Position numbers and translations under genes: made by a program
Shown here: one piece after another, positions 59,755 to 64,000 of the stretch
Layout of the letters: each line of letters starts with the position of its first letter
How positions within the stretch are numbered: position 1 is the stretch's first letter
Notes under the pieces: generated by a model
The model's input: the letters and a program-made list of their open reading frames with translations, nothing else
Database searches by the model: none
What the model was told of the DNA's origin: nothing
Assembly: GCA_003218375.1 (NCBI GenBank)
Contig: QHNH01000029.1
Location: forward strand, 1-64,000
Source: Verrucomicrobiota bacterium
GTDB taxonomy: Bacteria; Verrucomicrobiota; Verrucomicrobiia; Chthoniobacterales; UBA10450
Direction of reading: 5' to 3'
Length of the DNA: 64,000 nucleotides

Positions 59755-60723
59755 AGGCGCTAGATGCTGCGATGCGATCTCATCGATCTCCGCGAGGCAC
59801 GAGACGTGTTGAAATTTTTCCCGAAGTGCTTTGCTGTTTGGGAATCCCTTCGAGTAAGCCATCAAACGGGCTCGCATCGAGCGCATCGCCTGGTCTTCGC
59901 GGCCCCATTCTTCAACCGCCAGCTGGCAGTGCCGCCGAATCAGTTCCCACTTTTCCTCTAAACTGGGAGAAGTCAGGTCCTCGCCCGTGGCGAAATAATG
60001 TTTTACCTGGCTGAAAATCCAGGGCGCGCTCATCGCGGCCCGGCCAATCATGGCGCCGGCGATTCCTGTTTCGGCGCGACGCCGGATCACGTCCGCACCA
60101 CTCGTTAGGTCGCCGTTGCCAATGACCGGAATCGATACCGCCTCGACCACTTCGCCGATAACATTCCAATCGGCTTCGCCGGAATAACTCTGCGCGCGCG
60201 TCCGACCATGAACGGCGACCGCTCGAATTCCCGTCTCGTCGAGAATGCGCGCCACCCGGGGCGCGTTGACCGACTCCGCATCCCAGCCGATCCGGATTTT
60301 CGCGGTCACCGGCACAGGCGCCGCTGCTCGAACAACTGCTTCCGCGACCGCCGCCAAAGTCGGGCAATCTTTGAGCAGCGCCGAGCCGCCGTTCTTCGCC
60401 ACCACCTTATTGACCGGGCAACCGAAGTTCAGGTCGATGAAATCGGGTCGCACCCAATCGATCACGTGTTTCGTCGCTTCCGCCATGTGCTCCGCGTTCC
60501 CGCCAAAAAGCTGGACACCGATCGGGCGCTCGCACTCGTCGAAATCGAGATACTCGCGCGTCCGATCATTCCGGCGAAAGACGCCCTCGGCCGAGACGAA
60601 TTCTGTCACGAGCACGTCCGCGCCGCGCTCCTTGCAGAACTGGCGGAAAATCTTGTCCGACACTCCCGCCATCGGCGCGAGGTAAAGTGGAAAGCCGGAA
60701 AACCAGGGAAGCGAAGAAGTCAT
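59737..60723 (-). CDS. dusB: tRNA-dihydrouridine synthase (DusB type)
   Basis: This flavoenzyme reduces uridines in tRNA D loops. The 328-residue protein has the TIM-barrel start LYLAPMAGVSDKIFRQFC, LNFGCPVNKVVAKNGGSALLKD with the catalytic Cys, KIRIGWDAES, VHGRTRAQSYSGEADW and GAMIGRAAMSAPWIF. The start at 60723 (MTSSLPWFSGFPL) is preferred to the 60780 frame. Its C-terminal four residues derive from a palindromic repeat. Confidence 0.95.
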   Translation of the reverse strand: MTSSLPWFSGFPLYLAPMAGVSDKIFRQFCKERGADVLVTEFVSAEGVFRRNDRTREYLDFDECERPIGVQLFGGNAEHMAEATKHVIDWVRPDFIDLNFGCPVNKVVAKNGGSALLKDCPTLAAVAEAVVRAAAPVPVTAKIRIGWDAESVNAPRVARILDETGIRAVAVHGRTRAQSYSGEADWNVIGEVVEAVSIPVIGNGDLTSGADVIRRRAETGIAGAMIGRAAMSAPWIFSQVKHYFATGEDLTSPSLEEKWELIRRHCQLAVEEWGREDQAMRSMRARLMAYSKGFPNSKALREKFQHVSCLAEIDEIASQHLAPQGAAV

Positions 60724-60789
60724 GGGCACTCCACTATTCCACAATTTGTGATCCGCACAGGCGGGGCGAGCTGATAGCATCCCGTCTTC

Positions 60790-61773
60790 ATGTTGATTAC
60801 GCTCCCAGGCGCTGACGGTGAGATTTCAGTCAACATCTCCGAATACTGGTCGAACCAACACGGGACCGGAATAAAGGGCTGGATCTCCGCGGCCGGTGGA
60901 CAGCCTGAAGACCTGGAGTTCGCCTGTGATGGCGCGGTGGTGCCGATAACTTCCTGGCACGCGAGAGAAGATATCGTCCGCAAGGCGCCGCCGGGATTTC
61001 GGGGCAAAGCCTGGGGTTTTTGGTGCTACCTGCCATCGTCTTCCACGCCGTCTGTCACGATTCAGCGCCGCGGTTCCAAAGCGCGGCACCGCAGTCAGGT
61101 TCAACTGACGCGTCATCCGCAAAAGATCCCTGATTGGCAGAAGGCGGAGAGCGGAAATCTGTTCGAGCAATTCCGCGCGGATGTGAATCGCAGCCGAGGA
61201 AAGATTCTCGAGATTGGGTCGCGCCAGGTGGTGCTCGGCGGGCAAAGCAAGCGCGGCTTGTTTCCGCAATGTTCCTATGTCGGCTTCGACTATTACCCGG
61301 ACGCCAACACCGACATTGTCGGCGACGCCCACGAGCTGTCGAAATTCTTCGGCTCCGAATTCGACGCGGTCTTTTCCCTAGCGGTGCTGGAACATTTCGC
61401 AATGCCATGGGTAGTCGCCGCTGAAATCAACAAGGTGTTGAAAGTCCGCGGCCTGACCTTCCACTCAACTCACTTCGCATTCCCGCTGCATGAACGACCC
61501 TGGGATTTCTGGCGTTACACCGACCAGGCCCTGCGCATTCTCTTTTCGCCACCGCTGGGATTCGAAGTGATCGGCTGCGCCTTCGACACGCCGGTGCGAA
61601 TGCATCCGGATAAAGTTCGCGACGACTTGATCCACTTACCACTGGAGGCAGCGTGGGTCGGCATCAGCGTGCTGGCGCGAAAGATTGCGGACATCGATCC
61701 CGCAAAGTTCGTTTGGTCCGCCTCGGTGGCGGATTGTCTAGGTGGCGAGTCACACTATCCGCCTCCCAAGTAG
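60790..61773 (+). CDS. SAM-dependent methyltransferase, class I, with beta N-terminal part
   Basis: The 327-residue protein has an N-terminal about 115-residue beta-rich region of unknown role and a methyltransferase domain. The domain reads GKILEIGSRQVVLGG, YVGFDYYPDANTDIVGDAHELSKFF, FDAVFSLAVLEHFAMPW and a C-terminal helix-strand pair. The substrate is unknown. It is divergent from dusB. Confidence 0.75.
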   Translation: MLITLPGADGEISVNISEYWSNQHGTGIKGWISAAGGQPEDLEFACDGAVVPITSWHAREDIVRKAPPGFRGKAWGFWCYLPSSSTPSVTIQRRGSKARHRSQVQLTRHPQKIPDWQKAESGNLFEQFRADVNRSRGKILEIGSRQVVLGGQSKRGLFPQCSYVGFDYYPDANTDIVGDAHELSKFFGSEFDAVFSLAVLEHFAMPWVVAAEINKVLKVRGLTFHSTHFAFPLHERPWDFWRYTDQALRILFSPPLGFEVIGCAFDTPVRMHPDKVRDDLIHLPLEAAWVGISVLARKIADIDPAKFVWSASVADCLGGESHYPPPK

Positions 61774-61797
61774 CAACTCGCTCTTGGCTGACGTTGA

Positions 61798-62307
61798 CTA
61801 GTTCGCGTTTTTCAGAAGTTGGGAGACTTCGTGTTGAACGTGCTCGAGTTCATCGAGCCGGAGCCGTGCGTCCGGCACGATGAACACGTCACCGCTCTTG
61901 GCGTGTTCGTAAACCAGCACGGGCCGCTCCTCGGTCTGGTCCGTCTTGATCGGTTTCAACATGCGTTTCCGTTCGAGCATCGCGGCGAGAACGTAACAGG
62001 CGTTGGCGCTCGCCGGATCGTTCTGGGCGAGAAGGCGCCGCAAAAGTTCCTCGGCGCTTTCCTTGGCGAGCGCTTCCGGGGGCGCGGCCGGCGGCGGCTC
62101 GTAGCGCGCTTTCCAAAAGGAAAATGGCCGGATGTTTTCGTTGCGTTGGGCCCACGCTTCTTCGCTTATATCTTCACGACGAAACCCATCGCCTTCGCGA
62201 AAGAGTAGCGTGTAAAAGTGCTCGCCCGCTTCAAACGGGCGTCCGGTTCGGGCGCAGGCGTCGGCGCGATGTTTGATCGGCCATTCGTTTGCCAGAGTTG
62301 GGTTCAT
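61798..62307 (-). CDS. Hypothetical cytosolic protein next to lptF/G
   Basis: The 169-residue product has no recognised domain. N-terminal KHRADACARTGRPFEAGEHFYTLLF suggests a metal-binding or zinc-ribbon-like start with one Cys only. The C-terminal helix is amphipathic. Its start overlaps the stop of the LptF/G-like gene (ATGA), so it is likely translated with it. Confidence 0.7.
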   Translation of the reverse strand: MNPTLANEWPIKHRADACARTGRPFEAGEHFYTLLFREGDGFRREDISEEAWAQRNENIRPFSFWKARYEPPPAAPPEALAKESAEELLRRLLAQNDPASANACYVLAAMLERKRMLKPIKTDQTEERPVLVYEHAKSGDVFIVPDARLRLDELEHVQHEVSQLLKNAN

Positions 62308-63449
62308 CGCGCGATCACGCGTGCAGTGCGAAAGAGCCCGAGACGGGGCGGCTCGCGATTCGTGGCGCGGTAATAGAGAAGGACCAGACCGATAACGCCG
62401 AAGATCAGGTTTGGCGTCCAGGCTGCAGCCCAGGTGGGAATGCGCGCTCCTTCGCCGAGGGCGAGAAAGAGATGCATGACGAAGTTCATCGCGAACACCA
62501 GGAGGATCGCGGCGGCGACGCTGGAAAGAATTCCGCGCCGGGAATAACCGACTCCGAGTGAACCCGCGATCAGCGCGACCACGGCGCAGGTCCAGGGCAA
62601 CGCGATCCGGTATTCCAGGTGCGTCGCAAAGGGCGCGAGAAGGGTTGTGGGAAAATCGGAATTGAACTGAAGATAATCGCGCAGCTCGGGGACGCTGAGA
62701 TGTTCCGCGCGCAGGTTCGCGCTGCTCAAGCGGAATGGCGTTTCACTCCAATCGGTGATCATGAGCGATTCGGTGTAGGGAATTGTGCCGATGACATTCC
62801 CCGTCTGGTCGTAGTGAACGATTTTCAATTGCTGTAATTCCCAGGCATGCGTTTCGGGATGATAAAGCGCGCGGGTGGCGATGTAGGTTGTGACGATGTT
62901 GTCGTTCGCGTCCTGTTGCACGATGTGGACGGTATTGAACAGGTTCTCGCCGGGATAAAACTGCTGGATGAACCAGGTGCGGTTGTCGGAGCGATTCCGA
63001 AAAATCTGAGCGGTCAGGCCGAGCTGTCGTCGGCTGGACTGCGGATCATCGAGGAGCCGCTTGTGCGCATACTCGCCGTGGGGTGCCAGTGAATAATTAA
63101 GGGCGGTGCTGCCCGCGGTCGTCAACAAACCGATCAAAAGCAGCGGCGCCAGGATTCGCGGCAGGCTCACGCCGGAGGTAAGCATGGAGACAATCTCATT
63201 CGAGCGCGACATCCGCCCCAGGCTGAAGAGCAACGCGAGCAGAAGCGCGACCGGCAGGAGAATGACGAGAATCTGGGGGACCTGGGTCAGATAGTATTGC
63301 AGAATCAAAAGGCGGGAGATGCGCTGATCGAGAAAAGTCGAGATGTTGTCGCTCACGTCGAAGATGAACCAGATCGAGGTGAAGCCGGCGATGCAATAGA
63401 GGTAGGCTTGAAGGAAATACCGCACCACGTAGCGATCCAGACGTCTCAT
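62304..63449 (-). CDS. LptF/LptG family LPS export permease
   Basis: The 381-residue inner-membrane protein has N-terminal helices (LDRYVVRYFLQAYLYCIAGFTSIWFIFD), a periplasmic beta-jellyroll (about 130-260), and three C-terminal helices. LptF and LptG with LptB form the transporter that extracts LPS. The RMSRSNEIVSMLTSGVSLPRI segment is the usual cytoplasmic coupling region. A partner permease is not in the window. Confidence 0.92.
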   Translation of the reverse strand: MRRLDRYVVRYFLQAYLYCIAGFTSIWFIFDVSDNISTFLDQRISRLLILQYYLTQVPQILVILLPVALLLALLFSLGRMSRSNEIVSMLTSGVSLPRILAPLLLIGLLTTAGSTALNYSLAPHGEYAHKRLLDDPQSSRRQLGLTAQIFRNRSDNRTWFIQQFYPGENLFNTVHIVQQDANDNIVTTYIATRALYHPETHAWELQQLKIVHYDQTGNVIGTIPYTESLMITDWSETPFRLSSANLRAEHLSVPELRDYLQFNSDFPTTLLAPFATHLEYRIALPWTCAVVALIAGSLGVGYSRRGILSSVAAAILLVFAMNFVMHLFLALGEGARIPTWAAAWTPNLIFGVIGLVLLYYRATNREPPRLGLFRTARVIAR

Positions 63450-63560
63450 GAATAATTTGCCAATTTTCGCGCTTCGATTTTGCGGCTAACGTAGCACGCC
63501 TGCCGCGCTCCGGTTAGCTCATACGCAAATCGCAAATCCGGCAAATCGTAATTCCGCACC

Positions 63561-64000
63561 GTGATCGCATTGAAAGATTCCCTCGGCAGCGACTTCATCG
63601 AAGAAGTGCGCTCGCTTTTCTCGAAGACCGGTGCGTTATCGCGCGCGCAGAACTTCGAGTATCGGCCGGAGCAACAGGAGATGGCGGTGGCCGTCGCGCG
63701 CACGCTCGAGGACGAACGCCATCTCGTGGTCGAGGCGGGGACGGGCGTCGGCAAGTCAATCGCGTATCTGGCGCCGGCGGTCCTTTACGCGATTGGGCAA
63801 AAGAAAAAGGCGATCGTCTCGACGCACACGATCAATTTGCAGGAGCAGTTGCTCCACAAGGACATTCCGATCCTGAAGAAAATTCTGCCGATCGAATTCG
63901 AGGCGGCGCTCATGAAAGGCCGGCAAAATTATCTTTGTCCCCGCCGGCTGGACCGCGCGCTCCAACAGGCGGGCGAACTGTTCACGACGTCAGAGGCGGC
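63561..64000 (+). CDS. DinG/XPD-like DNA helicase, N-terminal part (3' end outside window)
   Basis: An open frame starting GTG at 63561 runs off the window end (146 codons seen). It contains the Q-like start FEYRPEQQEMAVAVARTL, Walker A EAGTGVGKSIAYLAPA, motif Ia STHTINLQEQLLHKDI and MKGRQNYLCPRRL with the first Fe-S cysteine. This is the DinG/XPD superfamily 2 helicase layout with a Fe-S cluster. The gene is divergent from lptF/G with 111 bases between. Confidence 0.9.
   Translation, partial: MIALKDSLGSDFIEEVRSLFSKTGALSRAQNFEYRPEQQEMAVAVARTLEDERHLVVEAGTGVGKSIAYLAPAVLYAIGQKKKAIVSTHTINLQEQLLHKDIPILKKILPIEFEAALMKGRQNYLCPRRLDRALQQAGELFTTSEA

Overview
The window is a 64 kb stretch of a chromosome from a GC-rich, Gram-negative bacterium. 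It is most likely a soil member of the Verrucomicrobiota, near Chthoniobacterales/Spartobacteria. This placement is inferred from several signs: outer-membrane genes (LptD-like, LptF/G-like, TonB receptor, TolQ/TolR), a futalosine-pathway MqnD, GlgE, a lexA-imuA-imuB arrangement with TGTTC-N4-GAACA boxes (the LexA motif I recall being described for this phylum), and many Ala-Thr-Pro linkers. I ran no database search, so family names rest on recognised motifs.

Layout. Positions 1-2.7 kb hold the 3' end of a lactate permease and three AT-richer accessory genes (small membrane protein, DUF4256, DUF899). Positions 2.7-6.9 kb hold a minus-strand block: LON-domain protein, type I dehydroquinase overlapping riboflavin synthase, NhaD-type antiporter, DsbA-like protein. 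Positions 7.2-13.8 kb carry a large TonB receptor, a polytopic membrane-TPR protein and a secreted discoidin-like protein. Positions 13.8-19.3 kb mix a degenerate alkaline phosphatase with housekeeping genes (gpmI, hemB, coaX) and a PD-(D/E)XK-like protein. Positions 19.4-29 kb contain a large TPR-membrane-repeat protein, an M29 aminopeptidase, rsmB, UDP-glucose dehydrogenase and an LptD-like protein. Positions 29-31.4 kb hold a ketosynthase pair with one active and one dead partner. Positions 31.5-38.9 kb hold an RRM protein, a methyltransferase, a histone H1-like protein, tRNA-Tyr, a DegT aminotransferase, mqnD, parB, an M28 peptidase lipoprotein and a parvulin. Positions 39-45.3 kb hold a dehydrogenase with a disordered tail, ygfZ, an ABC ATPase lacking every catalytic motif, an HTH regulator and glgE. 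Positions 45.3-52.2 kb form an Rhs island flanked by an 18-22 bp direct repeat that duplicates the glgE 3' end. Positions 52.2-56 kb are a tolQ-tolR-TPR operon. Positions 56-58.6 kb hold an aquaporin facing a truncated imuB, then imuA and lexA with two LexA boxes. Positions 58.7-64 kb hold hscB, an A-type Fe-S carrier, a tRNA-dihydrouridine synthase, a methyltransferase, an LptF/G permease and the start of a DinG/XPD-type helicase.

Three themes stand out. (1) About ten long imperfect palindromes, each about 50-140 bp and often with inner hairpins, occupy intergenic spaces. Several supply gene ends: the aroD and dusB stop codons, the M28 lipoprotein start and the ribE leader. (2) Three predicted pseudoenzymes keep their fold but have lost catalytic residues (alkaline phosphatase, ketosynthase partner, MalK-like ATPase). 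(3) The Rhs operon looks like an insertion at the 3' end of glgE.
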